A stretch of 64,000 nucleotides of DNA from contig NZ_CABVPP010000005.1 in the NCBI RefSeq assembly GCF_902499075.1, positions 1 through 64,000 on the forward strand. The letters are read 5' to 3'. The stretch is from Burkholderia pseudomultivorans. Its GTDB lineage: Bacteria; Pseudomonadota; Gammaproteobacteria; Burkholderiales; Burkholderiaceae. Below the pieces are notes generated by a model, which saw only the letters and a program-made list of their open reading frames with translations, had not been told where the DNA came from and did not search any database. This document shows positions 8,883 to 18,587 of this stretch, piece after piece (within the stretch, counting starts at the first letter, position 1; every line of letters starts with the position of its first letter). The position numbers were made by a program, and so were the translations under genes.

Positions 8883-10241
8883 TCAGTACGCGACATCGCG
8901 GACGAACGTCCGTTTTCCGGCCACCGACAGCGCCGCGCGATAGATCAGCGCCGCGCCGAGCGCTGCCGCCGGCGCGGAGAACGTCGCAAGTGTGCCGCCG
9001 GCCTCGAGCAGTACGATGCCGAGCGCCGCTGCCGCGAACCATGCGATCAGCCCGCACGGATTGAAGGCGACCACGCGCTCCGTCCGGTACTCGATGTCGC
9101 CGCCAAAAATCGCGCCGTAGTGCGGCGACACGATATGCGTGACCGCGATGGCCACCCATGCGACCACAAAAATTCCCTGGTACGCGAGCGCCTGCAGGAT
9201 GAAGCCGAAAACGTCGGTGAGCATCAGCCCGTACACGATCGCGCCGACGACGATCGACCACACGAACTTCGGCCAGCGCAACCCGAATGCACTCGCGACG
9301 AACGCATGCATGTTGGTCGATGCGAGGTAGAAGTTCGCGGTATTGATGCGCGTCTGACTCACCCAGACGAACAGCAGTCCGCCGAACCCCATCAGCTTCA
9401 GCAGCGCCAGTACGACCGATACTTCGCTCAGCGCGCCGTGCGCAGCAACCGTGCTGGCCAGGAAGATGCCGGCCACGCCGTTGACGACAAACGTGAACGC
9501 GTAGAACGCCCAGCCGAAATTGACGTTCGCGTGATAGCGCGCATCCTCGGACCGGCCGAAGCGCGCGTAGTCCCACGTGTACATCATCAGGATCCAGACG
9601 CCCATGAACGCAGTGAAGCAGTGCCACCAGCCATATGCCGGCGGGCCGCCCGCCGGCCCGAGATGCAGCCACGCGGTGCCGCCCGTATCGCTCGACAGCG
9701 CGGCGACGACCGCCGCCGCAAGGCCGATCAGATAGAACGGCAGCAGCACGCCGTTGAACTTGTCGAGCCAGGTCTGCACGCTGCCGAACACCAGCAGCAC
9801 GCTGTACACGACGACGATCAGGTACGCGGCATGCAGCGACACCGTCGGGAAGTACGCATTGATCGCAATCGCGATGACCGAGCCTTCGAACAGCGCGTAA
9901 TAGATCGCCGTCGCGAAGAAGATCAGCGTCGCGAGCGACGCGCCAAAGCGGCCGAACACGACGCGCGAGAACAGTGCGACCGACAGGCCGTTGGAAATCG
10001 CATAACGCACGATCACGCGGTTGACGACGCTGTAGACGGACACCGACAGCACGAGACCGATCAGCGTATTGACCGTGCCGAAGTTGATTGCGAGCGTGGC
10101 CGACACCACCAGCCAGAACATCGCGCTGCAGATCGCCCACCACGCCATCGTCAGCGCGCCTTTCGACATGCGCGCGTCGGCCGGAACGGCGGTCGTCGCA
10201 TAGCCGGGGTCCGGGACGCCTTCGCTTTTCCTGAGTTCCAT
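8883..10241 (-). CDS. NCS1-family permease (nucleobase/hydantoin/allantoin transporter)
   Basis: A 452-residue inner-membrane protein with about twelve hydrophobic segments and the features of nucleobase:cation symporter-1 carriers, including an N-terminal GYATTAVP segment and the INFGTVNTLIGLVLS first-helix region. The ATG at 10241 has AGGAAA upstream. It is the last gene of an operon with the two hydantoinase/oxoprolinase subunits, so it probably imports their cyclic amide substrate (a hydantoin, pyrimidine derivative or similar). The precise ligand cannot be read from the sequence. Confidence 0.82.
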   Translation of the reverse strand: MELRKSEGVPDPGYATTAVPADARMSKGALTMAWWAICSAMFWLVVSATLAINFGTVNTLIGLVLSVSVYSVVNRVIVRYAISNGLSVALFSRVVFGRFGASLATLIFFATAIYYALFEGSVIAIAINAYFPTVSLHAAYLIVVVYSVLLVFGSVQTWLDKFNGVLLPFYLIGLAAAVVAALSSDTGGTAWLHLGPAGGPPAYGWWHCFTAFMGVWILMMYTWDYARFGRSEDARYHANVNFGWAFYAFTFVVNGVAGIFLASTVAAHGALSEVSVVLALLKLMGFGGLLFVWVSQTRINTANFYLASTNMHAFVASAFGLRWPKFVWSIVVGAIVYGLMLTDVFGFILQALAYQGIFVVAWVAIAVTHIVSPHYGAIFGGDIEYRTERVVAFNPCGLIAWFAAAALGIVLLEAGGTLATFSAPAAALGAALIYRAALSVAGKRTFVRDVAY

Positions 10242-10364
10242 ATGGTTTCCTGAATAAATAAGACAAATGAATCGGCCTGGCGGGCCGGGCTTCGATGGCA
10301 TCGGGGCCGTGCCGGCGCAAGCGCCGGACGGTGGCCCGTCGGGCCGCCGTCCGGTGCGCGCGTG

Positions 10365-12464
10365 TCAGGATCCGCCCGACGTGTCCGTCAGCACATAGAC
10401 GCCCGTCGCGTCGAGCCGCGCCCGCCACTGCGGCGGCAGCACGATCGACGTGGTCACCTCCTCGATCACGGCCGGCCCGTCGACGACGTCGTCGGCGCCG
10501 AGTCGCGTGCCGTCGTACACGGGCGCCGACACCGTCTCGATGTGCTGCCCGCTGCCGAAGATCATGTCGCGCCGCGCCTTCACGGCGATTTCGGTGTCGC
10601 CGATGCCGGCCTCGATCGACTGCGGCGGCGGCTGGTCGAGCAGTCCGTACACGGTGCTCTCGAGGTTGACGAGCTCGACCGGGCTGTCGGGCTCCGCGTA
10701 CGTGTAAAGCGCCTCGTGGCGCGCGTCGAACAGGGCGCGGATCGTGCCGATCGTGTCCGCGCCCACCTGCATCGCACCGATCGTGACCGAACACTCGTGC
10801 ACCTGCCCGCAATAGCGCATGTCGAGCTGCCGTTCGATGCGGATTCGCTCGCGCGTGAACCCCTCCTTCTCCAGCGCGGCAATCGCTTCCGCCTCGAGCC
10901 GCTCGAACTGCTGTTGCACGCGGCCGAGGTTCGCGTGTTCGTCGACGCGCATCGGACACGCGGCCATGTAGTTGTATTTGACGTCGGACAGCAGTTGCCC
11001 GAAGGCGCAGAGTCCCGACGCGAGCTTCGGCACCAGCACCGTGCGCACGCCGATTTCGCGCGCGAGCGCGGCGATATGCAGCGACGTCGCGCCGCCGGCC
11101 GCGATCAGCACGAAGTCGCGCGGATCGTAGCCGCGTTCGATCGACACGCGGCGGATCCCGTTGATCATGTTGATGTTGACGATGTTGTAAATGCCGTACG
11201 CGGCCTTGCCGACCGACAGCCCGAGCGGCTCGGCGATCTTCGTGCCGATCGCCTGCCGCGACGCGTTCCCGTCGATCATGACGCGCCCGCCGAGCAGCGA
11301 CACCGGGTCGAGATAGCCGAGCGCGACGTTCGCATCGGTCACGGTCGGCTCCGTGCCGCCGCGCATGTAGCATGCGGGCCCCGGCGTCGCGCCCGCGCTT
11401 TGCGGGCCGACCTTCAGCAGGCCCGTCGGATCGATCCACGCGATCGACCCGCCGCCCGCGCCGAGCGTCTCCACCTGGATCATCGGCGTGCCGATCCGGT
11501 AACGCAGGAAGTCGATGTCCTTGTTGACGTTTGTCACGCCGTCCTTGGTCAGCGTGATGTCGAACGACGTGCCGCCCATGTCGACCGTGATGAGATTCCG
11601 GTATCCGAACGGCTGCGCGACGAAGCGTGCGGCCTGCGGCGCGGACGCCGGCCCCGAGTTGATCGCGCTTACCGCACGCGACGCCATCGCCTTCGGCGAC
11701 GCCATCCCGCCGTTCGACTGATAGAAGCGCACCGGCGACGTCACGCCGTTCTCGAGATAGAAATTCTCGATCCGGCTCACGTAGCGCGCCAGCACCGGCC
11801 CGAGATACGCGTTGACGACCGTGGTCGACGTACGCGTGTATTCGCGCATCTGCGGAAACACCTCGAGACCGACCGACACGTAGACGTCCGGCAGCATCTC
11901 GCGAACGATCTCCGCCGCGCGCCGCTCGTGCCCGCCGTTCGCGACCGACCACAGGAACGAGATCGCGACCGCTTCGACGCCCTGCGCGCGGAACAGCGCG
12001 CACGCCTCGCGCACGTCGTCCTCGTTCAGCGGCGTATGAATCGTGCCGTCGGCCAGCACGCGTTCGCGCACCGGCCGGCGCAGATGGCGTTCGACGAGCA
12101 TCGTCGCGGCCGGATACCGCGCGTCGTAGCGATGCCCCTCCTCCTTGTGGCCCAGACGGATCTCGAGCGAATCCTCGTGCCCCGCCGTGCAGATCAGGCC
12201 GGTCCTGACGCCCTTGTGCTGGATCAGCGCGTTCAGCGCGACCGTCGTGCCGTTCACGCACAGATCGAGGTTCGACAAAATCTCGTGCACCGGCTTGCCG
12301 AGCGCCTCGGCGATCTGGCCGAGCCCGTCGGCGATCGCGCGCGTGCCGTCTTCCGGCGTCGACGTCGCCTTGAAAAGCCGCATCCGGCCGTGGCCGTCCG
12401 CGAGTACGAAATCGGTAAAGGTGCCGCCCGCGTCCACGCCGAGCCGGTAGTGCTTGCTGTTCAT
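10365..12464 (-). CDS. hyuA: Hydantoinase/oxoprolinase subunit A (ATP-dependent)
   Basis: A 699-residue protein of the hydantoinase_A/oxoprolinase family. The N-terminal phosphate-binding motif is RLGVDAGGTFTDF; the central actin-like ATPase region has TVDMGGTSFDI, and IAAGGATSLHIAAL lies near residue 455. The family couples ATP hydrolysis to opening of 5-membered cyclic amides or to related carboxylations (5-oxoprolinase, N-methylhydantoinase, acetone carboxylase beta subunit). Two in-frame ATGs exist; the one at 12464 is six bases after AAGGA, whereas the one at 12470 abuts it. It follows hyuB by 9 bp, as expected for subunits of one enzyme. Confidence 0.88.
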   Translation of the reverse strand: MNSKHYRLGVDAGGTFTDFVLADGHGRMRLFKATSTPEDGTRAIADGLGQIAEALGKPVHEILSNLDLCVNGTTVALNALIQHKGVRTGLICTAGHEDSLEIRLGHKEEGHRYDARYPAATMLVERHLRRPVRERVLADGTIHTPLNEDDVREACALFRAQGVEAVAISFLWSVANGGHERRAAEIVREMLPDVYVSVGLEVFPQMREYTRTSTTVVNAYLGPVLARYVSRIENFYLENGVTSPVRFYQSNGGMASPKAMASRAVSAINSGPASAPQAARFVAQPFGYRNLITVDMGGTSFDITLTKDGVTNVNKDIDFLRYRIGTPMIQVETLGAGGGSIAWIDPTGLLKVGPQSAGATPGPACYMRGGTEPTVTDANVALGYLDPVSLLGGRVMIDGNASRQAIGTKIAEPLGLSVGKAAYGIYNIVNINMINGIRRVSIERGYDPRDFVLIAAGGATSLHIAALAREIGVRTVLVPKLASGLCAFGQLLSDVKYNYMAACPMRVDEHANLGRVQQQFERLEAEAIAALEKEGFTRERIRIERQLDMRYCGQVHECSVTIGAMQVGADTIGTIRALFDARHEALYTYAEPDSPVELVNLESTVYGLLDQPPPQSIEAGIGDTEIAVKARRDMIFGSGQHIETVSAPVYDGTRLGADDVVDGPAVIEEVTTSIVLPPQWRARLDATGVYVLTDTSGGS

Positions 12465-12473
12465 TTCCATTCC

Positions 12474-14240
12474 TTATTGATGTTGGGATGACAGGCGATC
12501 GGAACGCAGCGCCCGGGTTGCCGATGAGTCGACGCGCAGGCTTTCGGGGTCGATCACGACGCCGTATTCGGTGCGGGCGGCATCGATTGACACGATGCCG
12601 TTGCGGACATCGGCGCGTACCCTTTCCGGATCGCGCCGCAGCGGCGAACCCCAGCCGCCGCCGCCCGGGTTGTAGGTCGCGAGCGAATAGCCGTCGCGCA
12701 CGGTGATCACCGCGTTGTCGCGATACGTGTCCGTTACTTTCCCGTGGCGTTTCAGCTCGACACGCCCGAGCTTGCGTTCCGGCATCGCACTGACCGCGCC
12801 GTTCGCGCCGAGCGCCGGCAGCTTGCGTCCCTCGCCGAAGCTGACGACGGTCATCTCGTGGCCGATCGGCTCGACTTCCCACACCGTGCCGCTGCCACCG
12901 CGGAATTCGCCCGCGCCCGCGCTGTCCTCGACGAGCGCGTAGCGATGGATCAGGATCGGATACGAGTATTCGAGCGTCTCGATGTCGCCGGAGTACAGCG
13001 CGCCGAAGCAGCATTGCGGCCCGCACGCATGCCAGCCGTCCATGTAGCGTGTCGCGCCCGCGCCCGAAACGAGCGACGCGAGCACCATCGTCACGTATTC
13101 GTCGTCGGTACGCTGGTCGTGGCCCGCAATGTTGACGCCGCTCGAATGCCCCCACGACCCGACCGCACGTTCGCCCTGCGCCTGTTCGAGCGCGAGGCGC
13201 ACCGCGTCGGCGAGCGTCTCCATCGGCGTGGTCGTGCAGTTCACGTGCGGCGCCGGCTCGGCGGCGTTGCACAGCGTGCCTTTCGGGCCGAGATCGACGC
13301 TCACGCAGCGATACAGTCCCTCGTTGTACGGCGGGTCGAGCTGCGCGAACATCATCAGGCCGAGGTACACGCCGGAAATCGAGTTACCTTCGTACGAGTT
13401 GATGAAGTACGGAATCTGCGGCGGGCTCTCGATCGCGATGTGGCAGGTATCGGCATCGATCGTGACGGTCGCCTCGATCTCGATCTCGCCGTAGCCGTGC
13501 CCTGCATCCTCGAGCGTCGCGCTTGCCCGATAGACGCCGTCGGGCACCGCACGGATGATGTGGCGCATGTGACGGTCGGCCATGTCCATCAGTTCGTCGA
13601 CGCAATCGCGCACCGTGTCGACCCCGTACTTGTCGAGCAGCGCGATCAGATTGCGCGCGCCGACGTTCACCGCGCCGAGCTGCGCCTTCAGGTCGCCCTC
13701 CTGGTCGCGCCGCGAGCGCATGTTGCTCAGCATGAAGTTGACGACGTCGTAACGCTCGACGCCCTTCTCCCACAGCTTGACCGGCGGAATGCGCAGCCCT
13801 TCCGCGTAGATCTCGCGCGCATCGGGGTTGTAGCCCGCCGGAACCGGCCCGCCGATGTCGGTGACGTGCCCTTTGCAGACGGTCCAGAAGACCAGTTCGC
13901 CGCGGTAGAACACCGGCTTGTACATGCAGCAATCGACGATGTGGCTGCCTTTGTATACGGGGTCGTTGTGGTAGATGATGTCGCCGTCGTGAATGTCGCT
14001 GCCGAAGAAGCCTGCGACGGCCTTCATCGCAGGGATCAGGCCGCCGAGGTGAATCGGAATGTCCTGGCCTTGCAGGATCATCTCGGGACGGCCGTTGAAG
14101 ATGGCGTTGCTGTAGTCGTGTGCGACGTTGAACACGCTCGACCGCGCCGTCTTCTCCAGCGTCATCGTCATCTCGCGCTGCGTGGTCTCCAGCACGCCGC
14201 GTACGACCGCCAAGGTAATCGGATCGACATCTCGTGACAT
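12474..14240 (-). CDS. hyuB: Hydantoinase/oxoprolinase subunit B
   Basis: A 588-residue hydantoinase_B-family protein. It carries the N-terminal DPITLAVVRGVLETTQREM block, the DIHDGDIIYHNDP motif near residue 100 and a glycine-rich C-terminal segment (YNPGGGGWG) normal for the family. With subunit A it forms an ATP-dependent amidohydrolase; subunit B is thought to bear the metal and substrate site. The ATG at 14240 has AGGAGA upstream. It is the first gene of the leftward operon hyuB-hyuA-permease and is divergent from a LysR regulator. Whether the substrate is a hydantoin, oxoproline or a ketone is not resolvable here. Confidence 0.88.
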   Translation of the reverse strand: MSRDVDPITLAVVRGVLETTQREMTMTLEKTARSSVFNVAHDYSNAIFNGRPEMILQGQDIPIHLGGLIPAMKAVAGFFGSDIHDGDIIYHNDPVYKGSHIVDCCMYKPVFYRGELVFWTVCKGHVTDIGGPVPAGYNPDAREIYAEGLRIPPVKLWEKGVERYDVVNFMLSNMRSRRDQEGDLKAQLGAVNVGARNLIALLDKYGVDTVRDCVDELMDMADRHMRHIIRAVPDGVYRASATLEDAGHGYGEIEIEATVTIDADTCHIAIESPPQIPYFINSYEGNSISGVYLGLMMFAQLDPPYNEGLYRCVSVDLGPKGTLCNAAEPAPHVNCTTTPMETLADAVRLALEQAQGERAVGSWGHSSGVNIAGHDQRTDDEYVTMVLASLVSGAGATRYMDGWHACGPQCCFGALYSGDIETLEYSYPILIHRYALVEDSAGAGEFRGGSGTVWEVEPIGHEMTVVSFGEGRKLPALGANGAVSAMPERKLGRVELKRHGKVTDTYRDNAVITVRDGYSLATYNPGGGGWGSPLRRDPERVRADVRNGIVSIDAARTEYGVVIDPESLRVDSSATRALRSDRLSSQHQ

Positions 14241-14396
14241 TACGTTCTCCTGTGGTTCCGCATGAAGCGTCGGGGTCGACCGGCTGCCGGCCGGATCGAT
14301 GACACGCAGGTTAAGAACGCAAAATTGACCGGACAATGCACAGCGCGACGAGCCGGCCCGGGTGCTGTGTTGCCTGCCTGAGCCATACACGCGTCG

Positions 14397-14426
14397 CGAT
14401 GTACTGCCCGCGCGAGCAATACATCG
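14397..14426. promoter_or_regulatory. Long inverted repeat in the hyuB-lysR promoter region, candidate LysR operator
   Basis: The left arm CGATGTACTGC (14397-14407) and right arm GCAATACATCG (14416-14426) are complementary at 10 of 11 positions, with an 8-bp spacer. They lie 95 bp upstream of the LysR start and 157 bp upstream of hyuB. A long interrupted palindrome in a divergent promoter is the usual LysR activation site. The other 250 bp between the genes show no further feature. Confidence 0.6.
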
Positions 14427-14520
14427 CAAACACGCATATCGCCGGTCCGCGCGGCGCCGGTATGATGCATGCCGACGCGTCCCGCGTCCCCCATCCCGCT
14501 CACGCATCCGATTCGTCGCC

Positions 14521-15420
14521 ATGGACTTGAGGCAGCTTCGCTACTTCGTCACGCTCGCCGAGCAACTGCATTTCGGCAATGCAGCCGAAGCGCTCGACAT
14601 CGCGCCGTCCGCGCTCAGCATGCAGATCCAGTCTCTCGAACGCGAACTCGGCGTCCGGCTGCTCGATCGCACCAAGCGTTCGGTATCGCTATGCGCTGCG
14701 GGCACGTTGTTTCTCGACGAGGCGAAGCGCACGCTGGCCGCAGCCGAGAACGCGCGGCGCGTCGCGATGATGGCCGGGCGCGGCCAGATCGGCGCGCTCG
14801 AGGTCGGCTATGTCGCGTCCGCCGCGTATGCCGGCATCGTCCAGCGCCTGCTGGCGCGGCACGGCGAGCAGTATCCGCAGGTCAGCACGCGGCTGCACCT
14901 GCTCGACAGTCCCGCGCAAATCCGCTTGCTGCAGCAACGCGATCTCGATGCGTGCATCGTGCGCACGCATGCCGGACATCGCGACGAGACGGACCGGATC
15001 CTGCTGTTGCGCGAAACGCTCGTCGTCGCGCTGCCGGCCGGCCATCCGCTTGCGGCGCGCGAATCGTTGCGCGCGGTCGATCTCGCGAACGAGCGCTTCA
15101 CCGCGCCGCAGTTCGGCAAGGAGATCGGGTTCGCACGGCATCTGCTCGAAATCGGCCGCGTCGCGGGGTTCATCCCGAACATCGAGTTTCCGACGAAGGA
15201 CTTCATCACCGCGCTCGTGCATGTCGGCGCGGGTCACGGCGTCGCCGTGGTGCCGCAGAGCATCGGCGCGCTCCCGCTGCCGGGCCTCGTATTCCGCGCG
15301 CTGACCGACGTGCAGGACGATGCGGCGCTGTATCTGGTGTTCAGGCGGCACGACGCGTCGCCGTTCGTGTCGAGCCTGCGGAACGTCGCGCTCGAACTGG
15401 GCGGTACGCGCGCGGACTGA
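14521..15420 (+). CDS. LysR-family transcriptional regulator
   Basis: A 299-residue LysR protein. The winged helix-turn-helix occupies residues 1-60 (MDLRQLRYFVTLAEQLHFGNA, then SALSMQIQSLERELG) and a type 2 periplasmic-binding-fold effector domain covers residues 90-290. It is divergent from hyuB with 280 bp between, so it very probably controls the hydantoinase-permease operon through the inverted repeat at 14397-14426. The inducer is presumably the imported cyclic compound. Confidence 0.87.
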   Translation: MDLRQLRYFVTLAEQLHFGNAAEALDIAPSALSMQIQSLERELGVRLLDRTKRSVSLCAAGTLFLDEAKRTLAAAENARRVAMMAGRGQIGALEVGYVASAAYAGIVQRLLARHGEQYPQVSTRLHLLDSPAQIRLLQQRDLDACIVRTHAGHRDETDRILLLRETLVVALPAGHPLAARESLRAVDLANERFTAPQFGKEIGFARHLLEIGRVAGFIPNIEFPTKDFITALVHVGAGHGVAVVPQSIGALPLPGLVFRALTDVQDDAALYLVFRRHDASPFVSSLRNVALELGGTRAD

Positions 15421-15422
15421 GA

Positions 15423-15463
15423 GCCGGACGATTCCGCCATCGGCGATCGCGAAATCGTCCGGC
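15423..15463. terminator. Bidirectional hairpin between convergent lysR and glaH
   Basis: GCCGGACGATT at 15423-15433 pairs perfectly with AATCGTCCGGC at 15453-15463, an 11-bp stem with a 19-nt loop that can fold further. Its location between two convergent stop codons supports a terminator role. Confidence 0.6.
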
Positions 15464-15484
15464 CATTTACCGGCCGTACACGCG

Positions 15485-16429
15485 TCACAATGACGCGAAT
15501 TCGCCGCGAATACGCATCAGTTCGCGATGCAGGTTCGGATGCGGGTGGAACGGCGCGCGGCCGTGCAGCCAGAACAGGTTGTTCAGCATCACGAGGTCGC
15601 CCGTCGGCAGCGGAATCGCGGCCGTGCCGCGCGACGACTCCATCGATTCCGACAGCTCATGCAGGTAGCGCGCCTGCTCGATCGACTCCGGCCGCACGAA
15701 CTGGTCGATGAAGCAGATGCCCGGCTTGCCGTCGACCGTGAAGAAGGTGCGGCGCTCGACCCGCTGCGCGACGTTCTTGCTCGGCGGCGATTGGTACGTA
15801 AACTTGTACGCGGCCAGCGGATGCATGCTGAACGTGTGCAGTTGCTCCCAGTCATCCAGATGCAGCAGGCGCGATTCGCCGCCGGTCGCGTTGTGCTCGC
15901 CGAACTTCATCATCAGCAGCCAGTCCGTCGGCTCGTCGACGAACGTGCCGTCCGTGTGCAGCGTGAACAGGCGGTACGCCTGGCGCAGATACGAATCGCT
16001 GTCGTCGGTATGCTTGACCACGAAGCGTGCGTAGTAGGTGCCTGACATCGCGTCGTGATTCGCCGGCCCCACGAGGTGCGCGATCGCCGTGCCGAACTTC
16101 ACGTAATCGTCGGCTCGATCGGTCACACCCTGCACGCCGACGGTGAAGCCGCCCGTCGCGCGATCCCGAAGAATCGCCCGCAGGGTCGCGCGGAATGTGT
16201 CGCCCACCAGGGCCTCGAGCGTGCTCGCGACAACGAATCGCATATACGGCACGTATTCGAGATTCTGGCTGTCCACATGCCGGGTCTCGGCAAAGAATCG
16301 GCGCAGCAGGTCGCCGTCGATTTCGATGTGGCGGATCCGTTCATGATGCGGATTCTGTCCGACCGTGAAGTGTTCCGGCGCACCCATATAGGTCGGATGA
16401 CTAATGATTTCAAACCGTGTTCCTTTCAT
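15485..16429 (-). CDS. glaH: Glutarate 2-hydroxylase, Fe(II)/2-oxoglutarate oxygenase of the CsiD family
   Basis: A 314-residue protein that I recognise as CsiD/GlaH. The iron-binding facial triad is visible: His158 and Asp160 in LHTDGTF and the distal His289 in LHGRAPF, with the Arg-rich RELMRIRGEF just after. The enzyme hydroxylates glutarate to L-2-hydroxyglutarate with 2-oxoglutarate and oxygen, the step linking lysine/cadaverine breakdown to the TCA cycle. The ATG at 16429 has a GGAGAA sequence upstream. In E. coli the gene is followed by the L-2-hydroxyglutarate oxidase gene lhgO and gabDTP; here it stands alone between convergent lysR and divergent glyA. Confidence 0.88.
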   Translation of the reverse strand: MKGTRFEIISHPTYMGAPEHFTVGQNPHHERIRHIEIDGDLLRRFFAETRHVDSQNLEYVPYMRFVVASTLEALVGDTFRATLRAILRDRATGGFTVGVQGVTDRADDYVKFGTAIAHLVGPANHDAMSGTYYARFVVKHTDDSDSYLRQAYRLFTLHTDGTFVDEPTDWLLMMKFGEHNATGGESRLLHLDDWEQLHTFSMHPLAAYKFTYQSPPSKNVAQRVERRTFFTVDGKPGICFIDQFVRPESIEQARYLHELSESMESSRGTAAIPLPTGDLVMLNNLFWLHGRAPFHPHPNLHRELMRIRGEFASL

Positions 16430-16958
16430 GTCGTTCTCCTTCTCCTGATCGTGGAGACGATTGTATGAGCGGGCTCGGCAGGGGCTCAACGTAGGCCGGG
16501 CACGATTTAATTCAGAAAATCTGAATTCTCCGGAAGACGGATTCGCGGCATGACAGGAACCGGTTCCGCGACCGGTGTATTCGCGACCACGCGGGTTCGC
16601 CGGGCCGCGTTCGAACCCGACGCGGTACGCGCGCACGTCGGGAATGGCCTGCACTCCGGTACGACGCAACGCACGCGGCCGCGTCCCGATCCGCCGCCAG
16701 CCCGAGGCATGCCTACGCATCCCGGACATTTTCCTGTCCGTATGCGCCATCGCAAAACCGACGGCGTTCTACCGGTTTGTCGCAATCGTTCTAGCGAAAA
16801 AACGGCCGGTCTTTTCAAATGACGCCGGGCGACACTGCTTCGCTCGGTCCGCCGATTCGATCGGTCGGCCTTTCCGCTGCATTCGTCAGAAAAAACGCAC
16901 ACCTGCCCTGTCGGACGATATCCGTCAGGCCGCTTCTCAATCTGCTTTGGAATACGAC
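16430..16958. other. Gene-free 529-bp region between divergent glaH and glyA
   Basis: No credible coding frame was found on either strand. It contains the perfect palindrome described at 16509-16527 near the glaH side. I looked for a glycine or THF riboswitch before glyA and saw no convincing conserved core. Both promoters must lie here. Confidence 0.6.
16509..16527. promoter_or_regulatory. Perfect AT-rich palindrome upstream of glaH, candidate operator
   Basis: AATTCAGA (16509-16516) and TCTGAATT (16520-16527) form 8-bp perfect arms with an AAA spacer. It is about 80 bp upstream of the glaH start, in the expected promoter zone. In E. coli the GntR-type repressor CsiR controls csiD; whether a similar factor binds here is inference. 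Confidence 0.45.
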
Positions 16959-18206
16959 ATGTTCAATCGCGCCACCAGCACCGTCGAAAACGTGGACCCC
17001 GAAGTTTTCGCCGCGATTCAGCAGGAAAACCGCCGCCAGGAAGATCACATCGAGCTGATTGCGTCGGAAAACTACACGAGCCCGGCCGTGATGGCCGCAC
17101 AGGGTTCGCAACTCACGAACAAGTACGCGGAAGGCTATCCGGGCAAGCGCTACTACGGCGGCTGCGAGTACGTCGACGTCGTCGAGCAGCTCGCGATCGA
17201 CCGCGTGAAGCAGCTGTTCGGCGCGGAAGCCGCGAACGTGCAGCCGAACTCGGGCTCGCAGGCGAACCAGGGCGTGTTCTTCGCGATGCTCAAGCCGGGC
17301 GACACGATCATGGGCATGAGCCTCGCGCACGGCGGTCACCTCACGCACGGCTCGCCGGTGAACATGTCGGGCAAGTGGTTCAACGTCGTCAGCTACGGGC
17401 TGAACGAGAACGAGGACATCGACTACGACGCGGCCGAGAAGCTGGCCAACGAGCACAAGCCGAAGCTGATCGTCGCGGGCGCGTCGGCGTTCGCGCTGAA
17501 GATCGATTTCGAGCGTCTGGCGAAGATCGCGAAGTCGGTCGGCGCGTACCTGATGGTCGACATGGCGCATTACGCGGGCCTGATCGCCGCGGGCGTGTAT
17601 CCGAACCCGGTGCCGCACGCCGACTTCGTGACGACGACGACGCACAAGAGCCTGCGCGGCCCGCGCGGCGGCGTGATCCTGATGAAGGCCGAGTACGAGA
17701 AGCCGATCAACTCGGCGATCTTCCCGGGGATCCAGGGCGGCCCGCTGATGCACGTGATCGCGGCGAAGGCGGTGGCGTTCAAGGAAGCGCTGTCGCCGGA
17801 GTTCAAGGCATACCAGCAGAAGGTGGTCGAGAACGCGCGCGTGCTGGCCGAGACGCTGGTCAAGCGCGGCCTGCGGATCGTGTCGGGGCGCACCGAAAGC
17901 CACGTGATGCTGGTGGACCTGCGGGCGAAGAATATCACCGGCAAGGCGGCGGAAGCGGCACTGGGCGCGGCGCACATCACGGTGAACAAGAACGCGATCC
18001 CGAACGATCCGGAAAAGCCGTTCGTGACGAGCGGGATCCGTCTGGGTTCGCCGGCGATGACGACGCGCGGCTTCGGCCCGGCGGAAGCCGAGCAGGTCGG
18101 CAACCTGATCGCCGACGTGCTCGAGCATCCGGAAGACGCCGCGACGATCGAGCGCGTGCGGGCGCAGGTCGCCGAGCTGACCCAGCGTTTTCCGGTCTAT
18201 CGCTGA
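16959..18206 (+). CDS. glyA: Serine hydroxymethyltransferase
   Basis: A full-length 415-residue enzyme. Recognisable blocks are [20 protein letters not shown] near the N-terminus, [14 protein letters not shown], and the PLP-binding Lys230 in [14 protein letters not shown]. It interconverts serine and glycine while charging tetrahydrofolate with a one-carbon unit, in the cytoplasm. The ATG at 16959 matches the usual start; upstream in-frame sequence is non-coding in character. If this is a secondary chromosome, it is probably a second glyA copy, since Burkholderia usually carries one on the main chromosome (established knowledge, not seen here). The wide gap on both sides argues for independent transcription. 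Confidence 0.95.
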   Translation: MFNRATSTVENVDPEVFAAIQQENRRQEDHIELIASENYTSPAVMAAQGSQLTNKYAEGYPGKRYYGGCEYVDVVEQLAIDRVKQLFGAEAANVQPNSGSQANQGVFFAMLKPGDTIMGMSLAHGGHLTHGSPVNMSGKWFNVVSYGLNENEDIDYDAAEKLANEHKPKLIVAGASAFALKIDFERLAKIAKSVGAYLMVDMAHYAGLIAAGVYPNPVPHADFVTTTTHKSLRGPRGGVILMKAEYEKPINSAIFPGIQGGPLMHVIAAKAVAFKEALSPEFKAYQQKVVENARVLAETLVKRGLRIVSGRTESHVMLVDLRAKNITGKAAEAALGAAHITVNKNAIPNDPEKPFVTSGIRLGSPAMTTRGFGPAEAEQVGNLIADVLEHPEDAATIERVRAQVAELTQRFPVYR

Positions 18207-18587
18207 TCGCGCCGAGCCGAGGATCGGGGCCGGCCCCGGTCGTCGCATGGTGCGAAACGCTGCGTTATCTCGAACGGACGGCGGCTCGGCATGCCGCCGT
18301 CGAACCCTCGCGTCATGCCGGCATCTTCCCCGCGCGAACAGCATGGATTCCGCTTCGCATTCGGTCGTCGATGGAAGAAATCACCGGTCGCGGCATATTT
18401 CCCCGCTTCGGCGTTTTGAATCGGATCGCGCCCCGACTCATTCCTCCGTCGGTGATCTACCGAACAAAAAATGAAGGGGAGCCGTGAAAGGATATCCTGC
18501 CCCCACGGAGTCTCCGCAGATTGGCCGACAATGAATGGTTAATCTGCATGCCGAATCGATTATCGGCATTCTGCAGCAGGAAAGATC
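18207..18587. other. Gene-free 381-bp region after glyA with a hairpin
   Basis: A hairpin of GACGGCGG (18277-18284) and CCGCCGTC (18294-18301) may end glyA transcription. The second half becomes less GC-rich toward the glycosyltransferase start. No coding frame was found. Confidence 0.5.

Noticed and set aside
10365-14240. Acetone carboxylase rather than hydantoinase/oxoprolinase
   Set aside because: The families are related, but no gamma subunit is present and the NCS1 permease argues for a cyclic amide or nucleobase substrate; not fully excluded.
16600-16958. A glycine or tetrahydrofolate riboswitch upstream of glyA
   Set aside because: I could not find the conserved core or paired stems.
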